Source: Myxococcota bacterium (GTDB lineage Bacteria; Myxococcota_A; UBA9160; UBA4427). From it: a stretch of 36,760 nt of DNA. Below the pieces are notes generated by a model. The model was not told where the DNA came from and searched no databases. It saw only the letters and a list, made by a program, of their open reading frames with translations. The stretch covers positions 1 through 36,760 of the forward strand of contig JAPYTP010000040.1 of NCBI GenBank assembly GCA_029941885.1, given 5' to 3'. This document shows positions 1-7,915 of this stretch, piece by piece. Position numbers and translations under genes: made by a program. Position 1 is the first letter of the stretch, and each line of letters starts with the position of its first letter.

Positions 1-152
1 GCTCCGGCCCACCCGGCCGAAGAACTCGAGCGTAGAACGCGGGAGCGGTGCACATGAATCCAGAATGGTTCACGTGTCTGCGTTACCCTCTTGCCACTTC
101 CACACCGATGGACGGGTCTCGCCCGGCCCGCCTCCGAGGAGAACCGCCCGAC

Positions 153-863
153 ATGTCACGCCCGACCCAACCGCCCCTCCGCGTCATTCGCCGATTCGGA
201 GCCCTCGTCCTCCTGAGCATGCTCATCAGCTGCAGCGAAGAAGGCGCGAACGCCGGCGAGCGGGCACCGACCGATCCCGCGATGAAAGCGATCGACGCAT
301 TCATCCTGGACAGCAAGATCGACACGTCCCATTCCGCCTGGCGAACCTCGCTCAAACGGCCGCCGAAGGTGACCTTCGATGCGTCCAAGACCTACATCTG
401 GAAGCTCAAGACCAATCGGGGCGAGATCCGCTTCCGAATGTTCGACGACGTCGCTCCCATGCATGTGAGCAGCACGTTCTATCTGACCCGCCTCGGCTTC
501 TACGACGGCCTCACCTTCCATCGCGTCATCAAGGGCTTCATGGCCCAGGGAGGGGATCCGAAGGGAAACGGCAGCGGGGGTCCCGGTTACAAATACCGCG
601 GTGAATTCAGCCCCTCCTTGCGACATGAAGGCCCCGGAGTGTTGTCGATGGCGAATGCCGGTCCGGGCACGGATGGCAGCCAGTTCTTTGTGACGTTTGG
701 CGATGTGCCCTCACTCAATGACCGTCACACGGTGTTCGGGAAGGCGGAATCTCCCGAGAGCCTCGCAGTGATCCGTGCGATCGAATCCCTTGGGAGATCC
801 CAGGATCCGGCGACGCCCACGCAGCCCATCGTGATCGAGCGAGCGACGATCCTCATCGAGTAG
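153..863 (+). CDS. Cyclophilin-type peptidyl-prolyl cis-trans isomerase, predicted lipoprotein
   Basis: Predicted to catalyse proline cis-trans isomerisation during folding of exported proteins. The 236-residue product begins with a basic stretch, a hydrophobic segment (about residues 15-25) and a lipobox L-I-S-C with Cys27. Ser at +2 suggests the outer membrane. The cyclophilin domain fills residues about 80-236, with the catalytic-loop motif FHRVIKGFMAQGGDP, then GSQFFVTF and LNDRHTVFG; His occupies the position that is Trp in human CypA, as in many bacterial cyclophilins. The frame stays open to an ATG at 48, but the ATG at 153 is preferred because it has a GAGGAG ribosome site at a good distance and places the signal peptide at the N-terminus. 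The next gene is convergent. A GCTTG/CAAGC hairpin near 876-892 lies between the two genes. Family and localisation are clear; the client proteins are unknown. Confidence 0.9.
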   Translation: MSRPTQPPLRVIRRFGALVLLSMLISCSEEGANAGERAPTDPAMKAIDAFILDSKIDTSHSAWRTSLKRPPKVTFDASKTYIWKLKTNRGEIRFRMFDDVAPMHVSSTFYLTRLGFYDGLTFHRVIKGFMAQGGDPKGNGSGGPGYKYRGEFSPSLRHEGPGVLSMANAGPGTDGSQFFVTFGDVPSLNDRHTVFGKAESPESLAVIRAIESLGRSQDPATPTQPIVIERATILIE

Positions 864-910
864 ACCTCGCGGGCGGCTTGCGGCAAGCGATCGGTTGCGC
901 GATCGCGTGT

Positions 911-1690
911 TCAGGCTCCGATCTCGTCGAGAAGGCCGTGACGCGCGACCGAGAAGCGGTCGTTGCTGGGCGTCTCTCCCTGTTCGCTTTCCAATTTCGC
1001 CGCTCCGCCGTAGAGCGTTCCTCGCAGAGCCCGTTCCACTTGCGCGGAACTCGCACCGCGAACGGCGAGACCGCGCAGAACCAACGCCGGGTGGAAGTCG
1101 TTGGCGTCTTCGAGCCCGGCTGCGCCTGGAAGAAGGTCGACCCTCTCTACCGCGCCAACCGTCGCGAGCGCCTCCTCGATCGCCTGGGCCTTCACGCGTG
1201 ACGCGTCGCTCGCCAGGTCCAGCACGAACAGGAAGCGACAACCCCTTCGCGTTTTGTGCTCTGCATCGAAGGCGCCACGCGCCCGCTCGAGTCGCCCCGC
1301 CAGATCGCGGCCTGCGAGCGGAAGCGGTGGCTCCTCACGGTCCGGGTCGAGCCATCCCTCGTCGCCCCGCCAAATCGCCATCAGCAGCTTCCCCTGACTG
1401 ATCGAGCGAAATTTCTCGGTCCCCGCACTCAGGTCGACGAGGGCGATCCGCACCTCGCTCTCCCAGCTGCTTCGCCGACGATCCCCCTCGGACTCCGCCG
1501 GCAGGGCGCGGGCGCTGCGCGGCGGATGGAGAATTTGAATTGCGGTTGCGCCCGCAGGCAGGTTCTCCTCGATCGGGTCATAGGCCTCGCGGTCTCGAAA
1601 CAGGACGTCGCCCTGCTCGAAGCGGTACGCCGCGAGAGCGCCGGCGAATGCTGCGGGGAGCGCCCACGCGAATCCCTCGAAGAAACGCAT
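911..1690 (-). CDS. Unknown protein with N-terminal membrane anchor
   Basis: I do not recognise this family. The 259-residue product starts with one hydrophobic segment (about residues 8-24, rich in Ala/Leu/Phe), so it is probably membrane-anchored or exported. A charged region follows, and a C-terminal part (about residues 150-235) alternates short hydrophobic strands with Ala/Glu-rich helices, suggesting a small alpha/beta domain. No catalytic motif is visible. The frame extends upstream to 1795, but the ATG at 1690 is chosen because it puts the hydrophobic segment at the N-terminus and has AAGGGG about six bases before it. The gene is convergent with the cyclophilin gene and divergent from the integrase-like gene. 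Codon use and GC match its neighbours, so it is likely a real gene, but no function can be given. Confidence 0.6.
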   Translation of the reverse strand: MRFFEGFAWALPAAFAGALAAYRFEQGDVLFRDREAYDPIEENLPAGATAIQILHPPRSARALPAESEGDRRRSSWESEVRIALVDLSAGTEKFRSISQGKLLMAIWRGDEGWLDPDREEPPLPLAGRDLAGRLERARGAFDAEHKTRRGCRFLFVLDLASDASRVKAQAIEEALATVGAVERVDLLPGAAGLEDANDFHPALVLRGLAVRGASSAQVERALRGTLYGGAAKLESEQGETPSNDRFSVARHGLLDEIGA

Positions 1691-1808
1691 GGAAGCCCCT
1701 TCGGACGGAGGGGAATCGAGCGGGGAAACGCGGTTTATCGGCATGGAGCCTAGTGTATCCCGGAGGGCATCCCGTGGTGTATGCCCGATCCGCATCCCCT
1801 TGGGTCAT

Positions 1809-1910
1809 TCTCCTCGGTGTTCATAAGCCACTGTAATTCCTCGCTTTTCGACCCAAGAAAAAACTCATTCCGAGGAGAGAGTTGACAGGTGAGTCGACTT
1901 TTGACCAAAT
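1809..1910 (+). promoter_or_regulatory. Promoter/leader region with 9-bp inverted repeat upstream of the integrase-like gene
   Basis: This is an unusually AT-rich stretch for the window. Arms TCTCCTCGG (1809-1817) and CCGAGGAGA (1870-1878) form a perfect 9-bp inverted repeat 52 bases apart. A consensus -35 hexamer TTGACA follows at 1882-1887. The best -10 at a 17-base spacing is the poor CCAAAT (1905-1910), so the promoter call is tentative. A second dyad, GGGCAT/ATGCCC, lies at 1765-1786. The inverted repeat could be an operator or the scar ends of a small excised element; the sequence does not decide. Confidence 0.35.
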
Positions 1911-1952
1911 GGGAACCCGGGTCAGTTACGGCCCCACGAAGGAGGATTCATC

Positions 1953-3176
1953 TTGTCCGTCGAAGTCGCTCCCCCCCTCTCCTCGGCCGCTTCGTCTCCT
2001 TCCGAACAAACACAGGCCTTCTTCCAAACCCTGACCGACCGGGCACCGGATGACTCGCCGCCGAATGCGGAGGACGGGATGGGCGCCGACCCCCTGACTC
2101 AGCCCGCACCGCAGGTCTCGCCCCAGGGTTCGATCGACTTTCTGCTCCACCCCACCGAACTCGCCAAGGGTCGCCGCGCCGCCGAAAACTATCTCAGCAG
2201 TTTTCGCAGCGAGGACACCCGCAAGATCGCCGAAGAGGCGCTCGAAACCCTCGCGACAGTCATCAGTGGTGGCAAATGCGACAGCGTCGAGTTTCCCTGG
2301 CAGCAGGTCCGCCCCTATCACGGAGCCGCCGCCCTGACGATTCTCAAGGAAAAGGGCGCGCCCCAACGTATCGAAACCCTTCGTTGCCGGCGCGACACGA
2401 CCCGAAGCTATCGCGTCGTCCCCGATGCCTACCCCGCTCGTCAGGTCCAGAAGATCCGCAGCACGCTCTCGAAGGTCATCAAGGAATGCTGCGAACTCGG
2501 CTTCGTGATCGACCCGGATCAGGAAGGTGGCGCGAGCAAGTCCAAGACCGGATCCGCGAAGCCCGCCACCCACGCCGGACGCTTGCTGGCAGACGGCGAG
2601 CTGCGCGCGCTGGTCGCCGCATCTGCAGCGGAGGCCAATGCCGAAGGGTTCCGCGACGCCGTGTTCTTCGCACTGGTCTATCGCGGGCTCAAGATCGCCG
2701 AGATCACCGCACTCACCCTCGAGAGCGTTCGATTCAATCCCAAGACCGGCGCCTGCAATGTCGTCGCGCAGCCGAGTCACGGCGGCGGGCGTGGGCGCAA
2801 GGTGACGCTGACGAACGACGAGCTCATCGTCCTCGAGGACTGGCTCGACCGCCGTGGGGACCGATCCGGCCCCCTTCTGTGCACACTCGCTCGCGGCGGC
2901 AAGGTCGAAGGAAAGCGCCTCACGATCGCGCTGCTGAAAGAGGTCTGCGCGAGTCGGGCCAAGTTGGCCCGGGTCCCGGAGTTCGTGCCAAGCGATCTCA
3001 GCCGAAGCGCCGAATCCCTGACCAACCACCGCAAGATCGCCCGACGCAAGGCGGCCCGCGCGGCCGCAGAGAGTCTCAGCAGCGCCGAGAAGGCCCTCTA
3101 TCTCCACCCAGCGGAGGTCGAGTCCGACGCGCATAGCCAGGCGATCCAGTTTCCCTTCCTCGGCCTGAAGCCGTAG
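1953..3176 (+). CDS. Tyrosine-recombinase (phage integrase) family protein lacking the catalytic residues
   Basis: The 407-residue product has the architecture of a tyrosine recombinase: a low-complexity N-terminus (1-55), a SAM-like core-binding region (about 60-180, with FPWQQVRPYH and a KVIKECCELGFV helix), and a catalytic-fold region (about 200-375) with YRGLKIAEITALTLESV. In active members the GLR motif carries the first catalytic Arg; here it is GLK. The usual H-x-L-R box is S-D-L-S-R, no GH box is seen, and no nucleophilic Tyr is recognisable near the C-terminus (the nearest is LYLHP). It therefore probably binds DNA without recombining it, or is decaying. The start is TTG at 1953, supported by a strong GGAGG seven bases upstream; there is no good ATG. 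No transposon or phage genes flank it. The fold assignment is fairly sure; the role is unknown. Confidence 0.65.
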   Translation: MSVEVAPPLSSAASSPSEQTQAFFQTLTDRAPDDSPPNAEDGMGADPLTQPAPQVSPQGSIDFLLHPTELAKGRRAAENYLSSFRSEDTRKIAEEALETLATVISGGKCDSVEFPWQQVRPYHGAAALTILKEKGAPQRIETLRCRRDTTRSYRVVPDAYPARQVQKIRSTLSKVIKECCELGFVIDPDQEGGASKSKTGSAKPATHAGRLLADGELRALVAASAAEANAEGFRDAVFFALVYRGLKIAEITALTLESVRFNPKTGACNVVAQPSHGGGRGRKVTLTNDELIVLEDWLDRRGDRSGPLLCTLARGGKVEGKRLTIALLKEVCASRAKLARVPEFVPSDLSRSAESLTNHRKIARRKAARAAAESLSSAEKALYLHPAEVESDAHSQAIQFPFLGLKP

Positions 3177-3186
3177 GGAGCGCGAA

Positions 3187-3202
3187 GCGACGAGTTCGTC
3201 GC
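3187..3202 (+). terminator. Post-stop hairpin after the integrase-like gene
   Basis: Arms GCGACGA and TCGTCGC form a perfect 7-bp stem with a minimal loop, eleven bases after the stop codon. There is no T-run, so it is not a classical intrinsic terminator. It starts inside a GCGAAGCG sequence that also occurs in two other post-stop hairpins in this window (28407 and 33274). Confidence 0.3.
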
Positions 3203-3312
3203 CCCCCGGACGCACGGGCCCTCCAATCGGGATGCGTCGCCGCAGATCAGGCGAACCTGTGGCCAGGAAAGCAACCCGCCGTTCGAAATGAGCGTAGCTC
3301 TATCCACACGAT

Positions 3313-3368
3313 TCAACTAAGAGGCTAAGGCCCCCCCTCCAACCGCCGATGCGATTAGTTGAGAGGGA
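3313..3368 (+). promoter_or_regulatory. Leader hairpin abutting the PilZ ribosome binding site
   Basis: TCAACTAA (3313-3320) and TTAGTTGA (3355-3362) are a perfect 8-bp inverted repeat with a 34-base loop. The 3' arm runs into the GAGAGGG ribosome site (3361-3367) of the PilZ gene. A C-rich CCCTCC inside the loop (near 3335-3340) could pair with that site as an alternative fold. This suggests translational control by RNA structure, but it is inference from sequence alone. Confidence 0.35.
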
Positions 3369-3374
3369 ACTGCA

Positions 3375-3827
3375 ATGGGGCAATGGCGACAGCCGCAGAC
3401 CAAATTACAGAAATACCCGCGCGTCTCGACCGCGATCCCGATTCGAATCTCGACGGTCGATGCTGAGATCGATCCGACGACGGGCAGAACGTTCTTCCGA
3501 AGTGCCGAAGAGACGACTGCTAATCTGTCTTGTGGCGGTGCGTATGTTCGTTCCTGGGAGCCTCTAGCCGCCGATCGGCGTGTCATCCTCTCGCTCGATG
3601 TGCCGAAGCAGGGCGAGCGACTCGAACTCCTCGGACGCGTAGTCTGGACTCGCCGGGAACTGCAGCCGCAGGGACGCAACGGACGCGAGCCCACCGGCTA
3701 CGGGGTCGAGTTCATCGGAGGATCGGCCGCTGAACTCGCCGCGCTCGGCCGTCACCTGAACGCCCTCAAGCCGAGATTCGCCTCCTCGCCGACGACCGAC
3801 GCCAACCCCGTCGTTCCCCAGCCGTAG
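3375..3827 (+). CDS. PilZ-domain protein (predicted c-di-GMP receptor)
   Basis: A 150-residue, single-domain protein. PilZ domains bind cyclic di-GMP and alter motility, adhesion or polysaccharide export through protein contacts. The sequence shows the hallmark N-x-S-x-x-G segment as NLSCGGAYV (about residues 49-57), followed by a beta-barrel pattern ending in ELLGRVVWTRRE and GYGVEFIG. The N-terminal Arg motif is less canonical (R-V-S-T-A-I-P-I-R rather than RxxxR), so ligand affinity is uncertain. The form resembles the short PilZ paralogs common in myxobacteria. The ATG is preceded by GAGAGGG. It converges on a sigma-54 response regulator, and both could belong to surface-behaviour control, but no direct link is shown. 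Confidence 0.85.
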   Translation: MGQWRQPQTKLQKYPRVSTAIPIRISTVDAEIDPTTGRTFFRSAEETTANLSCGGAYVRSWEPLAADRRVILSLDVPKQGERLELLGRVVWTRRELQPQGRNGREPTGYGVEFIGGSAAELAALGRHLNALKPRFASSPTTDANPVVPQP

Positions 3828-3878
3828 CTCGGTCGGCACCGATCGCCCCCCGGCCCCGATTCTCGCTGCCGGGGCGAG

Positions 3879-5198
3879 TCAGGATCCAATCTCGTATTCA
3901 GCGATCTTGCGCCGGAGCGTCGATCGGTCGATGTCCAGAAGCCGGGCGGCCTGAGTCCGATTTCCATCGCAATCCTCGAGCGCCTGGGTGATCGCGCGCC
4001 GCTCGATCTCCCGCAGGCTGATCCCGCGCGGCACACCCTCAGAGCCCGCTCCCTGCGCAAGCTCCGACCGCCCGCCCTCGATCTGATCCGAGGGAAGATG
4101 GCGAAGACCCACCGCTGCGTCCCCCGCCGCCGCCCGCGCGCCCTGGACGAGATTCCGAAGCTGCCGGACATTGCCCGGAAGCGGCGCCCGACACAGTGCT
4201 TCGATCGCCTCGGGCGTGAAGCCGCCCGCATCCGACGGATCGAAATGAGCGATCAGCATCGGAATGTCCTCCCTCCGATCGGCGAGCGCGGGCAGTTTGA
4301 TCTCGATGCCGCACAGCCGGTAGTAGAGATCCTCGCGAAGACTGCCCTCATCGATCATGACCTGCGAAGCACGATTGGTCGCCGCCACGAAGCGGACATT
4401 CACCCGTTCGGCACGCTCGGCTCCCACCGGCCTGACTTCGCCGTCGTCGATGACTCGGAGCAACTTCGCCTGGAATCCCAGGTCGAGGGTTTCGAGCTCG
4501 TCGAGAAAGAGGACGCCCTCGTGTGCCTCTCGAAGAAGCCCGCGACGGTCTCGGTCTGCTCCGGTGAACGAGCCGCGTCTGTGGCCGAAGAACTCGCTCT
4601 CGAACAAGTCCGATGGCGACAGTGCGCAGTTGTGGGCCACGAAGGGACCCTTGGAGAGGCCCGAGTGGGTGTGGATCGCACGCGAGACGAGTTCTTTCCC
4701 CGTGCCCGTTCCGCCTGTCACGAGCACGTGGACATCGCTTCGCGCCGCCATCAACACCCGATGGCGAACGTCGACCATTGCCTTGCTCGATCCGATCAAC
4801 TCCGGAACTGTCGAGTCCGTTGCCACCGAGCGCTGCCGGGTCAGCAATGCCCGCTCGACGGCCGACTCGACGCTGCCCGGGGCGGCGGGCTTCAGCAGAT
4901 AGTTCACCGCCCCGAGCCGAACCGCCTCGATGATGTCCGCCACATCTTCGTTCGCGGTCAACACGATCGCAGGCAGATTCGGCCAGCGCTGGCCCAGGTG
5001 CGTCAGTAGTTCGAAGCCGTCCATCGACGGCATGCGCAGGTCGGTAATCACCAGATCGAAGCTTCCGGCTTCGAGTGCCAGGAGCGCTTCGACTCCATTC
5101 GCGGCGAGACGGACCTCGAAGCCCTTTTCGTCGAGCAGGATCTTCAGGTACTCGGCCGAGGAACGCTCATCCTCAGCGACCAGGATCGAATCCGCCAT
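3879..5198 (-). CDS. NtrC-family sigma-54-dependent response regulator
   Basis: A three-domain transcription activator of 439 residues. The receiver domain (1-120) has the acidic pocket E9/D10, the phospho-acceptor Asp53 in ITDLRMPSMDG, and Lys in LLKP. The AAA+ domain (about 135-355) has Walker A GGTGTGKE, the sigma-54 contact loop as GSFTGA (family consensus GAFTGA), Walker B GVLFLDEL and an R-finger region near REDLYYRL. A Fis-type helix-turn-helix is at the C-terminus (NRTQAARLLDIDRSTLRRK). The start at 5198 is the second of two adjacent ATGs and sits at a better distance from an AGGGG site; 5201 is the alternative. It follows the histidine kinase gene by 73 bases in the same direction, so the two form a cognate pair. 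Target genes are unknown; no TGGCAC-N5-TTGC promoter was recognised upstream of genes here. Confidence 0.93.
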   Translation of the reverse strand: MADSILVAEDERSSAEYLKILLDEKGFEVRLAANGVEALLALEAGSFDLVITDLRMPSMDGFELLTHLGQRWPNLPAIVLTANEDVADIIEAVRLGAVNYLLKPAAPGSVESAVERALLTRQRSVATDSTVPELIGSSKAMVDVRHRVLMAARSDVHVLVTGGTGTGKELVSRAIHTHSGLSKGPFVAHNCALSPSDLFESEFFGHRRGSFTGADRDRRGLLREAHEGVLFLDELETLDLGFQAKLLRVIDDGEVRPVGAERAERVNVRFVAATNRASQVMIDEGSLREDLYYRLCGIEIKLPALADRREDIPMLIAHFDPSDAGGFTPEAIEALCRAPLPGNVRQLRNLVQGARAAAGDAAVGLRHLPSDQIEGGRSELAQGAGSEGVPRGISLREIERRAITQALEDCDGNRTQAARLLDIDRSTLRRKIAEYEIGS

Positions 5199-5271
5199 CA
5201 TTCCCCTGCCTTGCAGGCGCCTTCTGAAAAGACGCACGAAGTAGACCTCGAGTTCGCTCTCGAAGGGCTCT

Positions 5272-6537
5272 TCACGTCGCTCCCTCGAGCGAACACAGCG
5301 GAAGTTCTACCCGAACGACCGCGCCACGGCTCTCGCCGACTGTGAAATCGAGCGTCCCCCCGTGATCTTCGACGATCCGACGCGCCAGAAAGAGGCCGAA
5401 ACCGGAGCCTTCAGTCTTGGTCGTGTAACCGGGGTGGAAAATCCTGGAGAGTTGCTCGGTGTCCATTCCCTTGCCTTCGTCCGTGACCGTCAACCAGCAG
5501 CGCTCGCCGAACCGACCGTATTCGACGGTGCCTCGTCCGCGCCCGTCCATCGCTTCGACCCCGTTCCGCATCAGGATGACGAGCAACTCGAGCAGCATCG
5601 TCCGAGAGAGGCCCACAACGAGATCGGCGCTCCGGTTCGCCTCTCGAATCGTCCAGCTCACCTCCGGACTGGCCGCCGTCAGTTCCCGACGTGCTTCCTC
5701 GACCACCGCCGCAACGGCGGCGACGCGCGAGAAATCCCGGATCTCGGCGACCCCGTGCGCGTCCGTCCCCGTCCGATTCTCCACCAGGGTCAATCGCGCG
5801 AGCTTCTCGAGATCGTCGATTGCGGCGTGCAGTCCCGCCATCGCTGCATTCTTCCCCGAGCCGACTCCCAACTGGGGCTCGATCAGCGAGACGAAGCCAC
5901 GCAGGCTGTGAACGGCGTTCTTCAGGCCGTGCGCCAGTCGCGCAACGTTCTCCCCGACTCTCGAGATCACGCGTTCGTCCTCGAGTTCACGTTGCAGCGA
6001 TTCGAGTCGCTGACCCAGCTCCCGCCTCTGTGTCACGAGCGCGGCGTCGCCAGAGCGGCGCCGTACAGACATCGCTGCGGCCAGCCCGCCAATCGCAAGG
6101 ATGAACAGGCTCTCGACCAGCAGGAGTTGCCATCCGTGGACGAATTCGGCGAGCGTCTCGATCAGCACCAGGAGGGAGACCCCGCTCCCCGCAACCCCAA
6201 GCACCCCGACCGGCCCCATCGTTACGACGGCCAGGGCGATCTCGAGGAAGATCGCGGCGACGAAGGGCGACTCGAGTCCGCCCGTGAGCACGGCCAACAC
6301 GGTCCAACCGAGCAGTCCAATCGCGGCGGAGACGACGACGGCGTGGCGCGAAAATCCCTGGGCCGCTCGCGACCACCACAGTGCGAATACCGCGAGGCTC
6401 GAGCCTCCGAAGATCCCACCGATCCAGACCAGCAACGGGCCGGGCAGAAGCGAAGGGTTCACGAGCGCGGACGCGGCCGTGCCGGCGGCGAGCAGGACCG
6501 GGCGCGCGAGCAAAGCGCGTGTGAGGGTCTTGTTCAT
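5272..6537 (-). CDS. Membrane-bound sensor histidine kinase
   Basis: The 421-residue partner of the downstream sigma-54 regulator. The N-terminal half (to about residue 165) holds five to six closely spaced hydrophobic helices with short loops and no large periplasmic domain, so the signal is probably sensed in the membrane or cytoplasm. A coiled-coil linker (RRELGQRLESLQRELEDE) leads to the dimerisation box with His203 in RLAHGLKNAVHSLRG. The ATPase domain shows the N box (LMRNGVEAM), G1 (DEGKGM), the F box (IFHPGYTTK) and G2 (GSGFGLFLARRI). The start ATG at 6537 has a GGAAG just upstream; an upstream TTG at 6627 keeps the frame open but has no ribosome site. The gene lies after a hairpin that separates it from the RRM gene, so it probably has its own promoter in 6538-6678. 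Confidence 0.9.
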   Translation of the reverse strand: MNKTLTRALLARPVLLAAGTAASALVNPSLLPGPLLVWIGGIFGGSSLAVFALWWSRAAQGFSRHAVVVSAAIGLLGWTVLAVLTGGLESPFVAAIFLEIALAVVTMGPVGVLGVAGSGVSLLVLIETLAEFVHGWQLLLVESLFILAIGGLAAAMSVRRRSGDAALVTQRRELGQRLESLQRELEDERVISRVGENVARLAHGLKNAVHSLRGFVSLIEPQLGVGSGKNAAMAGLHAAIDDLEKLARLTLVENRTGTDAHGVAEIRDFSRVAAVAAVVEEARRELTAASPEVSWTIREANRSADLVVGLSRTMLLELLVILMRNGVEAMDGRGRGTVEYGRFGERCWLTVTDEGKGMDTEQLSRIFHPGYTTKTEGSGFGLFLARRIVEDHGGTLDFTVGESRGAVVRVELPLCSLEGAT

Positions 6538-6678
6538 GTCTTCCAAACGTCGCGCGATCCGGTCGCGATGGCCAGTCGCCGCCGACGATTCAGACGCTCG
6601 CTCTCTGCCGATCGCGGACGCCACCAACGGAAAGAAGAACGCGCGCGCTCCCCTCCGATAGGTCGAATCCCAGATACA

Positions 6679-6715
6679 CGAAAGCCCCGACGCGAAGATC
6701 GGGGCTCTCGTTTTT
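6679..6715. terminator. Stem-loop terminator between the RRM gene and the histidine kinase gene
   Basis: Arms CGAAAGCCCCGA (6679-6690) and TCGGGGCTCTCG (6699-6710) pair with one mismatch around an 8-base loop, and TTTTT follows on the plus strand. The stem sits 14 bases beyond the stop codon of the minus-strand RRM gene, its likely client. In that direction the U-tract is weaker (TTTCGTG, partly inside the stem). An A-tract on one side and a T-tract on the other is typical of bidirectional terminators. Confidence 0.65.
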
Positions 6716-6723
6716 CGAATGCT

Positions 6724-7044
<321 letters not shown>

Positions 7045-7380
7045 GAACTCACTCCGTGCCCGAACCCAGGATCTCCGATCCCGCCTCGGGCTCATGTTGA
7101 TCGAAACCTCGGATTCCGATCCGATCGAATAATTGTCCGAAGGCCTCAGCGTGAGGCGCGACGAACTCCAAAAACACAGGAAACCGAGCCAATGTGGAAT
7201 CTATTTCACTGCTCGCGTGACTCCGACTCCCAATCCCGCGTTAGGTGACGCGAAAAAGAGAGGGAATTAGCGGGCAAATCGGCAGGATCTGTATATTCAG
7301 CCTACTCGATCGCCTGACCGGCTGGCAAGGGGCCCGATTCGCCATCGGGAAGAGTTCGTATTCGCCCCTAGGGTGACTCA
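7045..7380. other. Intergenic region upstream of the RRM gene
   Basis: No convincing gene is present. This is the leader and promoter region of the minus-strand RRM gene. A tight hairpin with arms GCCTCA (7143-7148) and TGAGGC (7152-7157) would lie in a long 5' untranslated region, as is common for cold-responsive RNA-binding proteins. A TATACA (minus strand, near 7299-7304) is a possible -10, but no matching -35 is clear. The far end meets the stop codon of the lipase pseudogene. Confidence 0.5.
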
Positions 7381-7913
7381 CTAGTCGAATTCCCCGAGCC
7401 GGAGCAATGCGTCGATCTGATCCGCCACGGGTCCGGTGTTCACGATGAAGGTGTGCGTGTATGGCAACACAATATGATTCTGCATCCCCCGCAGAGACGA
7501 GTGCTGGCCACACTAAGCGTGCCATCGTGGGGTGAGGAGGGAAACCAAAGGGGGCCCGCTGGGTTGATCCACTGGTTCCCGGCGATCACGCCGAAGGGAA
7601 TCGTCGCGATGAGCAGGCGCCTGGGTAGGTTCTCCCAATCCGGTGCCGAGTTGGCTCGACAGGGGGCCCATGACCCGTTTGAGCCATCCCAGGTCACTCA
7701 ATCGATCGGCGATCTCACTCCCGGAATTCGGAGGAGCGAGCATGACTGCGCGACCGAGTCCCCCGCGCGATCGCCGGCCCAGGAGGCCTCTCATCACCAG
7801 GCCAGCGAGCGAGTGCGTCACGAAATGGAGCGGGCCGGGAGCTGCCCGACAGCCGAGGGGAACATCAACAACAGGGCCAGGAGCAAGACTCGACGCGGCC
7901 GGTCCCTCTGCAT
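7381..7913 (-). pseudogene. Decayed secreted alpha/beta-hydrolase (lipase-like) with several frameshifts and an internal deletion
   Basis: Four blocks of one protein lie in order but in alternating frames. They are a signal peptide (MQRDRPRRVLLLALLLMFPS), then a nucleophile region with THSLAGLVMRG and VMLAPPNSGSEIAD, then FGVIAGNQWINP and DGTLSVASTRL, then RGMQNHIVLPYTHTFIVN, ending at a TAG (7383-7381). HSLAG matches the G-x-S-x-G nucleophile elbow (HSLGG in relatives) and the last block carries the catalytic His of this lipase family. The signal peptide joins directly to the nucleophile region, so the usual intervening segment of roughly 80 residues, with the oxyanion region, is missing. 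Frame changes fall near 7825, 7635 and 7497. It begins two bases after the stop of the dienelactone-hydrolase gene, so the two were probably once an operon. Three lesions make sequencing error alone unlikely. Confidence 0.8.
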
Positions 7914-7915
7914 CC

